Shown: piece by piece, positions 17,057 to 25,205 of the stretch | Layout: the number at the start of each line of letters is the position of its first letter | Numbering within the stretch: position 1 is the stretch's first letter | Assembly: GCA_963204915.1 (NCBI GenBank) | Contig: CAUJHS010000096.1 | Coordinates: forward strand, 23,235 to 87,234 | Direction: 5' to 3' | Length of the DNA: 64,000 nucleotides | Origin: Planctomycetota bacterium | Lineage (GTDB): Bacteria; Planctomycetota; Planctomycetia; Pirellulales; Pirellulaceae | Made by a program: the position numbers and the translations under genes | The notes under the pieces: generated by a model | What the model saw: only the letters and a program-made list of their open reading frames with translations | Told to the model about the DNA's origin: nothing | Databases searched by the model: none

Positions 17057-18390
17057 GCCGACATCTCCTTCGGAGTTTCGGCGTTCACTTGCGCCGCAAC
17101 GGCGTCGGCGGGCTGGGCGATCCAGCCGAGCCGCACCTGTTCGACGGGACAGTACCAATAACATCGACCGCACGAGACGCAGCCCGCACGATCAGCCTGA
17201 AAGCCTGCGCGGCGGCGCCGCACCGATAAGTGAATCAACTTGGCGGAAACGACCAATCCTGTCCACGCGCCCAGGGCGCCGCCAAGCCAGAAAAAGCGAT
17301 CTCGCAACCCCAGCGCCGATTGATACAACTCCGACGCAGGTTGGCCACTGGTGCGAAACGCTTCGGCGGCGTCACTTGGCGGAGCGTTGACTCCCAATTC
17401 TTCGGCGCGTACTTGCTCCGCCAGACGCACCGTCGCGTGCCATTGCGATAGCGGCGTGGCCAGCAAGGTTCCCAACCCACCGAAGGTCAAGATCAACACC
17501 GGCGCCAGGGCAAGCATCACTTGGAGCCTTCGCCGGCCCTGCGCGCGTTCCGCCGCGGGTTGCTCAACCGTCGTTGGCTCGATGGCGCCATAAGGGCAAA
17601 CATGTTCGCACAAGCGGCAGTTGATGCACTCGCTCGGCGTAATGTGCACGCGCCACTTGGAGAACTTCGCCAGTACGCGCAGGATCGCTCCGTAAGGGCA
17701 CAGGTAGCGACAATACGGCCGTCCGACAAAAATTCCGAGCAAGAGTAGACATCCGCCGAACACGATCATCGGCGTGTTGCCTCCCAGTCGAAAGAACGCC
17801 ACGAAGGGATCGTACCGGCACACGATAAAGCCGGTTCCTGTCGCGGCGAACATCACCGCCACACCCAGATACAAGTAGGGAATCAATCCCAACGCATGGT
17901 CCAGCCAGCGCGGAACCTGAAGAGGGCGCACCGCCGCCAGTTCCTGGACGGCGCCGAGCGGACACACCGCCGCGCAAAACGTCCGGCCAAAAAACAAGGT
18001 GACGACGAGCGGTAAGAGAAAAAACGCCAACACGCTCACCGGCAGCACATAGCTGGAATCGCACGCCGCCAGGGCGACGTTCTGGGTGGCGCCAATGGGG
18101 CAAACACAACCCTGCCGCCAGAATCCAAACCATAACACCGAGGCGACGGCGAGCGCCACGAGCCCGCGGCGCGAACGCTTCACGAGCGCTAAGTACGTGG
18201 CCAGGCCCAAGGCAAGCGCGAGAATCGCCACATCGACGAGCGGCCAAATCACATCGTCGGCCACAGGCACGCGCGTCGTGGGGACAGCATGATTCGAGAA
18301 ACTCGGCGTGGGAATTAATTCGGCGGCGGCGCTTCCCGTGAGAACCGCCGCAACCACGCCTAGCGTCGCCCATCGTAAGGTTGAGTTCAT
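17053..18390 (-). CDS. NapH/NosR/CcoG-like membrane polyferredoxin
   Basis: A 445-residue membrane protein likely to carry electrons across or along the inner membrane. The ATG at 18390 overlaps the upstream stop (ATGA) and starts a signal/anchor. About six helices carry the paired-Cys motifs of this family: CVCPIGA, FCAAVCPLGAVQEL and YCRYLCPYGA at membrane edges, the ferredoxin motif CINCRLCEHVCPYGAI, and a further C-terminal CVSCGRCYWYCP just after the last helix. In NapH and NosR such proteins pass quinol electrons to periplasmic acceptors. There is no FMN domain of NosR. It is encoded between a periplasmic Fe-S protein and the NADH module. Confidence 0.9.
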   Translation of the reverse strand: MNSTLRWATLGVVAAVLTGSAAAELIPTPSFSNHAVPTTRVPVADDVIWPLVDVAILALALGLATYLALVKRSRRGLVALAVASVLWFGFWRQGCVCPIGATQNVALAACDSSYVLPVSVLAFFLLPLVVTLFFGRTFCAAVCPLGAVQELAAVRPLQVPRWLDHALGLIPYLYLGVAVMFAATGTGFIVCRYDPFVAFFRLGGNTPMIVFGGCLLLLGIFVGRPYCRYLCPYGAILRVLAKFSKWRVHITPSECINCRLCEHVCPYGAIEPTTVEQPAAERAQGRRRLQVMLALAPVLILTFGGLGTLLATPLSQWHATVRLAEQVRAEELGVNAPPSDAAEAFRTSGQPASELYQSALGLRDRFFWLGGALGAWTGLVVSAKLIHLSVRRRRAGFQADRAGCVSCGRCYWYCPVEQVRLGWIAQPADAVAAQVNAETPKEMSA

Positions 18391-19049
18391 GAGGGGTCGA
18401 CCTGTTCCAGTAGGGAGCGCGCCTCCGAACTCTTGCCGGCCTTTTGTTCGATGAGTTGCTTCGCCAACCGTTTCATCCGATAGGGCCGATCCGCCGATAC
18501 ACGGACAAACGCCTGCGTCGGGCATGCCACCGCAATGGCGCACTCGTTACAGTTCACGCACCGATCATGAAACACCTGCAGGTACAGCGAGCCGTTCATC
18601 AAGGCGCAGCCCTTTACGCACTTGCCGCAGCCAATGCACTGCAGTTCGTCAATGGTGTATTCAAAGAACTTTTGCCCCGCTTTTTCCTCAACGAAGATTC
18701 GAACCACCGCGCCGGTCGGGCACAGTTGATTTTCTGCCGCGGTGTCCAGCTTTTGATACTGCGGGTCGAAATACCCCGTGCAAATTTCGCAGTAGCCGCA
18801 CAGATCAAAACATTGAACTGCCTTGACGGCTGACTCATCCAACACGCATTGGGTGGCGCAGTTCGTACAAGCGATGCACTGATTCGGGTCAATTTGCCAG
18901 CGCATTTCCGCCGAAGCGCTGTGTTGCACCGCCAAGGCGCCTCCGGCGGCGCCCAGCGCTGCAACGCTCAGCCAGCGTGCCCCATCGGTCAGAAATTGAC
19001 GCCGGTCGGGCGGCTTGCTTGAATTGACGGGAGAGTTCGGCGGGGACAT
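18387..19049 (-). CDS. Tat-exported multi-[4Fe-4S] ferredoxin, NapG/DmsB-like
   Basis: A 220-residue periplasmic polyferredoxin. ATG at 19049 follows GAGGTGA; the TTG three bases earlier is less likely. A twin-arginine motif (DRRQFLTDG) and a hydrophobic region show export of the folded, cofactor-loaded protein. Cys motifs: CIACTNCATQC, CFDLCGYCEIC with CPTGA, CIGCGKCVKGC and CVNCNECAIAVACP, enough for four clusters as in NapG. In NapGH the pair receives quinol electrons, and the membrane partner here is the next gene. No nitrate reductase gene (napA) is present, so the acceptor is unknown. Confidence 0.9.
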   Translation of the reverse strand: MSPPNSPVNSSKPPDRRQFLTDGARWLSVAALGAAGGALAVQHSASAEMRWQIDPNQCIACTNCATQCVLDESAVKAVQCFDLCGYCEICTGYFDPQYQKLDTAAENQLCPTGAVVRIFVEEKAGQKFFEYTIDELQCIGCGKCVKGCALMNGSLYLQVFHDRCVNCNECAIAVACPTQAFVRVSADRPYRMKRLAKQLIEQKAGKSSEARSLLEQVDPS

Positions 19050-19053
19050 CAAC

Positions 19054-19266
19054 TCACCTCGGCTTCTTGGTGTTCATCGCCTGGGGCAAGCGACAACGAC
19101 TCAGCAGCACACAGTCGCCGCAGGGGGCCTTGGCTGTCAAACAACCGTTTCGCCAGCTTCGCACAAACAGAGGCGCCGCCAATCCGGCCAGACCGCACAA
19201 CACAAGGCCACGCATGATTTGGGCTAGCCATTCGCGACGCGCGAATTCGGGTATTTCATGCTTCAT
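19054..19266 (-). CDS. 70-residue Cys-rich single-pass membrane protein
   Basis: A small protein within the redox operon. Its ATG overlaps the stop of the NHL gene (ATGA), and its stop is 4 bases before the polyferredoxin start. One membrane helix (MRGLVLCGLAGLAAPLFV) is followed by a short tail with four Cys: C-x6-C-x2-C-x5-C (CLTAKAPCGDCVLLSRC). That spacing could ligate an Fe-S cluster or metal, or form disulfides on the outer face. No known family was recognised. The tight coupling argues that it is translated and belongs to the complex. Confidence 0.75.
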   Translation of the reverse strand: MKHEIPEFARREWLAQIMRGLVLCGLAGLAAPLFVRSWRNGCLTAKAPCGDCVLLSRCRLPQAMNTKKPR

Positions 19267-20312
19267 GAATCGGCCCCCGGCGCGGGAGTAACTCGGGTAA
19301 ATACGCGGACATTGCGCGTTGTGGGATCGAGCACGAGGACGCGCCCGCGCGTGTCGGTCGCCACATCAAACGCCTTGCGCCCTCGATCCGTTCTGGGATC
19401 GCCAATCTCGCTGGGAGCTACGCCCAACTGTGTGGGTCCGGCGACCACGCAATCGAGTTCGCCCGTGGCGCGATAGACCTTCACGCGCGGCACGCCTTTT
19501 TCCGAGGTCACAAAGGAGCCATCGGGCAGTACCGCGAAGTGGGCAGGATTGCAGCACCCGAAGAAATCTTCGAGCCGAGCGCCGGCCTGCCCCCAGAGCG
19601 ATTCGGGGTATCCCTTCGCGCTGAACGTTTCGATGCGCAGCCGGCCGGGGTTGACCACATGCACGCCGTCGTCCTCACCAACGGCGACGTCGAAGAACGG
19701 TCCGGGTACGCTAAAAGGCTGCGAGGCGCCTTCCGCGGCTCCGATCTTTCCGGTCAAAACGCCATCGACATTGAATCGCAACACTTGGCGCTGCGCCGCA
19801 TCGGCCACAAACACTTCCGAAGCGGCCGCAGCGATTGAGGTGATTTGCGTCTCGGATGAGGACACGCGCCACGGCCCAAGCCGTTGCCCCGAAGATTCGT
19901 AACGCTCGATCCAAGGGCCCACTCCCACGTAAATGCGTCCGGGAGCGATGTGTCGCGAGTCGCCAACGGCGACACACGAAGGCGGTCCTGTCACGGGAAT
20001 CGTTTGCGAAACTTGGCCTTGCGCGTCGAACACGCGCACGGCTTCATCGCCCGCCACGTACACCTGATTTTCCGGTCCCACGGCCAGTCCAACGACCAGT
20101 TGAAACCCCGTAGCAAACTCGGCTGATTGCGCATAACAGATACGTTGTGGATCAATCTGGGCCAAACTTTCGACATTCCATGAAGCGATTGTGCCTGAGG
20201 CGTCCCTGCGGCCGGACGCATCGGGACGACTGAGCGCATACGACGCGATCCCGATGGCCAGCGCTGCGGCGGCCACAGCCGTGATTCCCCAGATTTCGCT
20301 TGGGTTTCGCAT
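19263..20312 (-). CDS. Membrane-anchored NHL-repeat beta-propeller protein
   Basis: A 349-residue protein with an N-terminal membrane anchor (WGITAVAAAALAIGIASYAL) and a periplasmic beta-propeller. NHL-type blades recur as GLAVGPENQVYVAGDEAVRVFD, SEVFVADAAQRQVLRFN, DVAVGEDDGVHVVNPGRLRIETF, HFAVLPDGSFVTSEKGVPRVKVY and DVATDTRGRVLVLDPTTRNVRVF (each shortened here). A GCCNPAHF segment with adjacent Cys lies at the rim before the fifth blade. GGAGA precedes the ATG. Such propellers are usually docking surfaces. In this operon it may hold the periplasmic Fe-S protein; a catalytic role cannot be excluded. Confidence 0.85.
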   Translation of the reverse strand: MRNPSEIWGITAVAAAALAIGIASYALSRPDASGRRDASGTIASWNVESLAQIDPQRICYAQSAEFATGFQLVVGLAVGPENQVYVAGDEAVRVFDAQGQVSQTIPVTGPPSCVAVGDSRHIAPGRIYVGVGPWIERYESSGQRLGPWRVSSSETQITSIAAAASEVFVADAAQRQVLRFNVDGVLTGKIGAAEGASQPFSVPGPFFDVAVGEDDGVHVVNPGRLRIETFSAKGYPESLWGQAGARLEDFFGCCNPAHFAVLPDGSFVTSEKGVPRVKVYRATGELDCVVAGPTQLGVAPSEIGDPRTDRGRKAFDVATDTRGRVLVLDPTTRNVRVFTRVTPAPGADS

Positions 20313-20322
20313 CGCGTCTCCG

Positions 20323-21786
20323 TTACGGCGGTTGACGAAGATCGACGCACGCCATGCGAGTCAAGTCGCGCACGATCAGGCGTCCTTCGACCATGGCCGG
20401 GGGGCCCCAGGCTTCATGTCCGTCGGGAAGCACCGGATGCTGGCCGAGCACCTTAAACTCCTCGGGCCCTGCCTCGGCCATGGTCAACACACCCTCATCG
20501 TCCAACAGCAATAACACGCCGTTGGCGAACAAGAACGGCCCATGACCAAAATGGGCGCGTCCGCTATTCCAGACTTCGCGACCTTCCAAATCAAGACAAA
20601 CGAGTTGACCGCGACCTCGTTTGCGGATTCCAAACAAATGCTCTTGATGGAGGATCGGCGTATGTTGCTCGGCGTTGAATTCGCGCGGCGGCAACGCCTG
20701 TGCGACTTCCGCCGTAAATTCCTTGCCGTTGACTTTGAGTTGCAGGATGAGACTGCCTGTTTGACTGCCGTAACCGCTGCACAGGAAAATCCGACCGTCC
20801 GGCAAAGCAAGGGGCGAGGGCGACGTGGCGAATTGCTCCGGCCACTCCGTGCTATCCCACAACAGCGAACCGTCGTCCGCGGCGACGCCGGCAATGCCGC
20901 CGCTGCCGCAGTACAGGTACATGCGACGGCCAGCGAACTCCATGGGCATAATCGAGGAATGCGTCATCGTCCAACCGCGCGGGTTGGGACTTTTCCATAC
21001 GACTTGCCCCGTGCGGTAGTCAAATGCAACCAACATGTCGGGGCCGCACGTGGCGACAATTAACCGACCTTGATCCACCAATGGGCATTGCCCGATATAC
21101 CACAGCGGCACTTTCACACCGTGCTGCTCAACCAGGTCGATCAGCCAGTGGTTCGCCCCGGTTTTTGCGTCCCAACTTGCCAGGTGTCCGCGGGGCCCGA
21201 GCGTCACGACATGACCGTCGACAATCGCTGGCACGGTGCGCGAAATTCCATGATTGCGCGTTAACTCGACGAGATAGCCGTTCCGCCAGATTTCCCGGCC
21301 ATCGTCTAAAGAAAGACAACGCAACACGTCGGCCTTGGCCGACTCGTCGTAGTCCAACACATAGACGCAGCCCTCGTGAATGGCGGGACCTGCGTAACCT
21401 TCGCCCAGGGCGACCGTCCAGACCACGGGCGGACCCGACTCAGGCCACGTTCGGGCCAAAGGAGTTTCGTCGCGATAAACGGCGTCTCGGTTGGGTCCAC
21501 GAAATCCGGGCCAACTGCCCGCAATGGACGAGGGCGCGCCCACGCCGGGAACGGCGCCCATCGTGAGGCTCGACGACGCTTGCGGATCAACCGAGAATTC
21601 CGCCTTTCTCACGACGGGCGAGGGCGCTTGATCTAACCCCGGCACGCGCGCCTGCACCTGCTGCGGAGGTTCAATGTGTAGCCAAAACCAGAGGGTGGCG
21701 GCGCCGAGGATCGCCGTCGTTACGGGTAAGATCGCATCGGCGCATTGCCTTCGCAGCGCCGGATGTTTGGCTCCGTCGGCTGGCAT
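20323..21786 (-). CDS. PQQ-like/BamB-like beta-propeller protein, first gene of the redox operon
   Basis: A 487-residue exported or anchored protein with one N-terminal hydrophobic helix (ILPVTTAILGAATLWFWL) and a propeller of PQQ-like blades. Typical turns are SWPGFRGPNRDAVY, CLSLDDGREIWRN, SWDAKTGANHWLID, AFDYRTGQVVWKS, GVAADDGSLLWDS and CLDLEGREVWNSG. Planctomycetes encode many such outer-membrane-assembly-like (BamB-type) propellers. Residues for binding PQQ and Ca, as in quinoprotein dehydrogenases, were not identified, so it is likely structural. It begins the minus-strand operon; the next gene starts 10 bases after its stop. Confidence 0.85.
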   Translation of the reverse strand: MPADGAKHPALRRQCADAILPVTTAILGAATLWFWLHIEPPQQVQARVPGLDQAPSPVVRKAEFSVDPQASSSLTMGAVPGVGAPSSIAGSWPGFRGPNRDAVYRDETPLARTWPESGPPVVWTVALGEGYAGPAIHEGCVYVLDYDESAKADVLRCLSLDDGREIWRNGYLVELTRNHGISRTVPAIVDGHVVTLGPRGHLASWDAKTGANHWLIDLVEQHGVKVPLWYIGQCPLVDQGRLIVATCGPDMLVAFDYRTGQVVWKSPNPRGWTMTHSSIMPMEFAGRRMYLYCGSGGIAGVAADDGSLLWDSTEWPEQFATSPSPLALPDGRIFLCSGYGSQTGSLILQLKVNGKEFTAEVAQALPPREFNAEQHTPILHQEHLFGIRKRGRGQLVCLDLEGREVWNSGRAHFGHGPFLFANGVLLLLDDEGVLTMAEAGPEEFKVLGQHPVLPDGHEAWGPPAMVEGRLIVRDLTRMACVDLRQPP

Positions 21787-22078
21787 GGGGGTACATCGCC
21801 CGTGGTTTCATCGTTGGAGACTGATGAGTCCCCATCGGGAAAGCAAAGCGTGTGCCGCCCCCGTGTCTCGCCGCCATAATCGTTACACCCTGAAAAACAT
21901 TCGGGAAACCCAAGCATTTTTTAGAGAAATCCCGACCGGTCGGCGCGCGCGCTCTTGGGGACGTGCGGCGGAGCGCGCGGTAATGACCATTGCGCACGGG
22001 AACTGCGTCATATTCGCGCGCGGCGAGCGCAGAAGCAGCCGAACGAAAGACACGTACTATAGCGGCGTCACTCGTCGA
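21787..22078 (-). promoter_or_regulatory. Leader/promoter region of the redox operon
   Basis: This gap lies between the beta-barrel gene (which ends here) and the first operon gene. It must hold the operon promoter if all eight genes are co-transcribed. No convincing -35/-10 pair was seen. An AT-rich stretch around 21900-21940 is the best candidate region. Confidence 0.3.
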
Positions 22079-23446
22079 TTAGTGGAGGTAAGTGACCATG
22101 ACGCCGCCCAGATATCGATCGGCGGCGTAGAACTCATTTGCCGAGTCGAAGCGGTCATAGGTAAGCAACCCCGTCACGCGCCAATGTTCGTTCCATTGTT
22201 TGTGAAGTTCTGCACCATAGCGCAACATGTTTTCGTTGCGCGAGGGAACGAAGACAAAGTCGGGGTAATCTCGATACCCCCAACCTAACTGAAAAACCGC
22301 CCAAACGTCGGTCAGGAGCGAAATCTCACTCTCCCCGTAAATGAACACGCTGTTGTACGCGAAGTTCGCACCTTGGAGCTCGGCCATTTGCACGTCGACG
22401 CCGCTGCGCAATCGCTCTAAGGCGCCCCACTCGGGGTCATATTCATGTGAGACGCCAAGCGTGTTTGTCCATCCATCTTGCGAGGTCAGCGCAGGATCGA
22501 CGCCGTCAACTGTGAAGTTACTGTAGTCAATCGCCCAGTAGGCGCGTGACACCGTCGAAGGATTCCATTCGGCCTCGACCGAACTAATCACGCTGTGGCG
22601 CTTCGCAAAATCCTGGCCGTCAAACAGGTTTTGCTCAAAGTTGTATTGAAGCCGTCCGACCCAATAAGCGGCGTCGGTTGGGTACGCTCGTTCGACGAAT
22701 ACCCCAGGACGATAACTTTGCACGTTAAAGCCGCGGAATTCCTCCTCGTTCAGCGTGAAGTAGCCGCTAAGGGCGGCGCCAAGCGTCCACGCGTCACTCT
22801 CCCAAGCGCGCAGCTCCATCTCGGGCGCGGCGAATAACTGGAAGCTTTCGGTGTTCTGGGTAAAGACGGTGCGGCTGAGCGGCGCTAATTGCAGGTTCGT
22901 GTTGTAGAGCATCCCCGCCGCGAGTCGAAAATTAAAAGGCGAAGGCGATTCCGGCGCGATTTCCTCATCGACCGGCACGCCGCCGAAACGATTCGGCTCG
23001 TCGTCGTGTTCAGTGAACGCCGCCAAAGAAGCGTCGACCGAAGACGCCGTTTGGCGCAAATACCCCTGCGACTCCTGAGCATATTCGCTATCGGGAGCAA
23101 GCCGGCTCGCTTCGGCGAAATGGAAAGCGGCCGCATCGGAACGTCCGAGCGCCGTCAGGGCGCGGGCAAGATCAAAGTGAGCGCTGGCGCTCGAGGCGTC
23201 CCAACGCACCGCCGTTTCACATGCCTCGACGGCGCCAAGCGTATCGCCATGATCCAATCGCCAGCGCCCCAACAGGCGCCAGCCGCTGGCGTCGCTTGGG
23301 TTTTGGCGAATCCGGTCTAGCAGCCGTTGTTCCAGCGCACTGCCCGACGTTTGAGCAAGGCTTGTGGGAAGAAAAACTCCATACAGCAACGCAATGACGC
23401 CCAGCCAAATCGTCCAGCGGCAATTCAAGAGGGATAACGCCGCCAT
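22079..23446 (-). CDS. TPR protein with C-terminal outer-membrane beta-barrel
   Basis: A 455-residue secreted protein. ATG at 23446 starts a signal peptide (WTIWLGVIALLYGVFLPTSLAQ). Residues about 35-140 contain tetratricopeptide repeats (ASGWRLLGRWRLDHGDTLGA, SAHFDLARALTALGRSDAA). The remainder is a run of amphipathic strands with aromatic girdles (AAGMLYNTNLQLAP, YWVGRLQYNFEQNLF, VFQLGWGYRDYPDFVF), ending in GGVMVTYLH. This TPR-plus-barrel plan resembles Slam-like or DUF560-type outer-membrane proteins. Cargo or role is unknown. A Gly/Pro-rich secreted protein is encoded divergently 168 bases away and might be a partner. Confidence 0.75.
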   Translation of the reverse strand: MAALSLLNCRWTIWLGVIALLYGVFLPTSLAQTSGSALEQRLLDRIRQNPSDASGWRLLGRWRLDHGDTLGAVEACETAVRWDASSASAHFDLARALTALGRSDAAAFHFAEASRLAPDSEYAQESQGYLRQTASSVDASLAAFTEHDDEPNRFGGVPVDEEIAPESPSPFNFRLAAGMLYNTNLQLAPLSRTVFTQNTESFQLFAAPEMELRAWESDAWTLGAALSGYFTLNEEEFRGFNVQSYRPGVFVERAYPTDAAYWVGRLQYNFEQNLFDGQDFAKRHSVISSVEAEWNPSTVSRAYWAIDYSNFTVDGVDPALTSQDGWTNTLGVSHEYDPEWGALERLRSGVDVQMAELQGANFAYNSVFIYGESEISLLTDVWAVFQLGWGYRDYPDFVFVPSRNENMLRYGAELHKQWNEHWRVTGLLTYDRFDSANEFYAADRYLGGVMVTYLH

Positions 23447-23614
23447 GCGCAACCTAAGGGAGAACGAAGAGAGCCGGGGTTGTAACCACCGAGTTCTCCA
23501 CGGGTCAAGATCGACCTGGCGCGGCCGTTCCCTGCAGCAACTGCAATTGACTTTCGGTGGTTGTACGCAATACGCTTTCGCCGCCTTTTCTTTGCGTTCT
23601 TTTGAGGTGAACTC

Positions 23615-24736
23615 ATGCGACGGATGTTGATGTTCTTCCTGGTGTCGGTCAGCACCGCCATGGTCTCCTACGCCCAACCGCCCGGCGTGGGAGGTGGACC
23701 CGGCGCAGGGGTAGGGCCTGGCGCAGGGGTGGGGCTTGGCGGAGGCGGCGGATCGGGAGGTTCGCTTAGTGCGTCCGGAGTGGGCGGAAGTTCCGGCGGT
23801 CACGGCCTCTCCCAGGGCCGCCGGGCTACACCGCAAACGGGAACCGGCAGACTAGGCGAAGCCCGCAGTATGGGACAACTTGGCCGATCGGCCGATCGGG
23901 CGCGTCCCCTGTTTGAGCGCCGCCCAGACCGTCTGAGCCAGGGCAATTCCGAACATAAGAACGAAGGTGCGCGGCACAGGCCCGAGCCGCGCGAACGTCC
24001 TGAGTCGCAGCCCCATCAGGATGTGGCGACTCGACTTGATCCCTCGCAACGCCCTCGCGCTGCAGAAACCGTGCTGCAAAACCGACTCGCTGCCATCGAC
24101 CGTATGCGCGATCAGGCCTTGGCCACCGAAAACATGGAACTGCTCCAACATGCCGACCGCCTGGAGCAAATGGCTCGCGAACAACATGCGCGGATGACAG
24201 GCGTTCCTTTAGGCCCCGCTGCGGCGCCACAAGCCCCCGCGCCGGCTTCATGGGCAGAACCCGCCGTCGCGCCGATCAATCCGACAGTGAACGGGACGAT
24301 AGTTCCTCCCGTCGCGCCGACGGACCCGACCTTTGTGGGGACCACGACTCCTCCCGTTATGCCGACGGACCCGAGCGTCACCCCCGCCGATCCGAACACC
24401 GTGGGACCGACGACTCCTCCTGCCGGGCCGACCATTCCGCCCGGTCTTCATGGCCGCGCCTTTGGGCAAAAGATTTCCGAACAAGCTCGGCTTTATGGCC
24501 GGGAGTTCGGCCAGTACGTGAGCGAACAAGCTCGAAACGGCGGCACGCCATTTGAGAGTGGGCGGGATCGGCGGAACTATCAACCGCCGCCCGTGGTGAC
24601 CAATCCGACGGCGCCTGGAACTCCCGCGCTGCCTGGCGACCCTGCGCAACCCATTCCGGCTCCAGAACCCGGTGTGGTAGCTCCCGTTTCGGATACGCCG
24701 CTGCTGCTCCCACCGACCGAAACCACCGTGGAGTAA
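23615..24736 (+). CDS. Secreted Gly- and Pro-rich low-complexity protein
   Basis: A 373-residue protein with a signal peptide (MLMFFLVSVSTAMVSYA) and GAGGTG before the ATG. The mature N-terminus is Gly-rich with GAGVGP/GAGVGL repeats. The middle (about 170-200) is a short charged helix (LQNRLAAIDRMRDQALAT). It is followed by Pro/Thr repeats of the type PPVxPTDPxxVGTTTPP, a helical stretch with a repeated FGQ-SEQAR motif (FGQKISEQARLYGREFGQYVSEQAR), and a Pro-rich tail. Composition suggests a cell-wall or surface stalk. No enzymatic domain or named family was recognised. Confidence 0.7.
   Translation: MRRMLMFFLVSVSTAMVSYAQPPGVGGGPGAGVGPGAGVGLGGGGGSGGSLSASGVGGSSGGHGLSQGRRATPQTGTGRLGEARSMGQLGRSADRARPLFERRPDRLSQGNSEHKNEGARHRPEPRERPESQPHQDVATRLDPSQRPRAAETVLQNRLAAIDRMRDQALATENMELLQHADRLEQMAREQHARMTGVPLGPAAAPQAPAPASWAEPAVAPINPTVNGTIVPPVAPTDPTFVGTTTPPVMPTDPSVTPADPNTVGPTTPPAGPTIPPGLHGRAFGQKISEQARLYGREFGQYVSEQARNGGTPFESGRDRRNYQPPPVVTNPTAPGTPALPGDPAQPIPAPEPGVVAPVSDTPLLLPPTETTVE
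23702..23737 (+). repeat. Two 18-base tandem repeats coding for Gly-rich hexapeptides
   Basis: Two nearly identical 18-base units (GGCGCAGGGGTAGGGCCT and GGCGCAGGGGTGGGGCTT) encode GAGVGP and GAGVGL. Repeats like this can expand or contract by slippage. Confidence 0.7.
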
Positions 24737-25205
24737 TCCGACCCGGCGGCTGACGATCAGGAAATGACGAGCCTCGCTGTGAAATCGGCGTGATCGATCA
24801 TTTCATTTGGAAGCCCAGGCCGTGCGCGCCATGTGCATCCATGGCCTATTTTTTGATTTTTTTCGGCAAACACGCCATTGCTTTGTTGTACGAAATTCGG
24901 CGTAATTTCCTTGAAAAACACGAAGTGTCAACGGTATTAGGATCGCATGAAGCAAATGATACTGCGACCATCTCGAAAAATTTTGCTGACGAACTCTGGA
25001 AATTGAACATTTGTTCCGTATAATAGATAGTGTGCGAGTGAAGGTCTGAACTGAGTTTCGCACACCTGAACAAGCGACGAAGTAAACCCCTCCCGCGAAA
25101 CCTCACGTTGTTTCGCTCCCGCCTTTCTCGTTCCTTGTCTCTCCCAACGCGTTTTCGCGGAAATGCCTGTCTGGGCGGCTCAAGCCAGATTTCCCCAAGC
25201 GGGCG
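24737..25205. other. Intergenic, partly AT-rich region with no convincing protein gene
   Basis: 469 bases between the end of the Gly/Pro-rich gene and the end of the cyclase gene. Bases about 24840-25030 are clearly richer in A and T than the surroundings. The short open frames here have no ribosome-binding site or recognisable product. The only structured element is the TATAAT and hairpin at 25019-25065, listed separately. Confidence 0.5.
25019..25065 (+). promoter_or_regulatory. Perfect -10 box followed by a hairpin; possible start of a small RNA
   Basis: TATAAT at 25019-25024 matches the sigma-70 -10 consensus. Six bases later an 8-bp perfect stem (GTGTGCGA with TCGCACAC, 25030-25037 and 25058-25065) would form the 5' end of a transcript. 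No coding region follows on this strand. A -35 box is weak: TTGAAC is only 10 bases away. A small RNA is possible but unproven. Confidence 0.3.

Noticed and set aside
21821..21846. CTGATGAGTCC...GGGAAA, resembling a hammerhead ribozyme core
   Set aside because: Stem II cannot pair properly (GTCC lacks a matching GGAC before GAAA), and no stems I/III or cleavage triplet were found around it.
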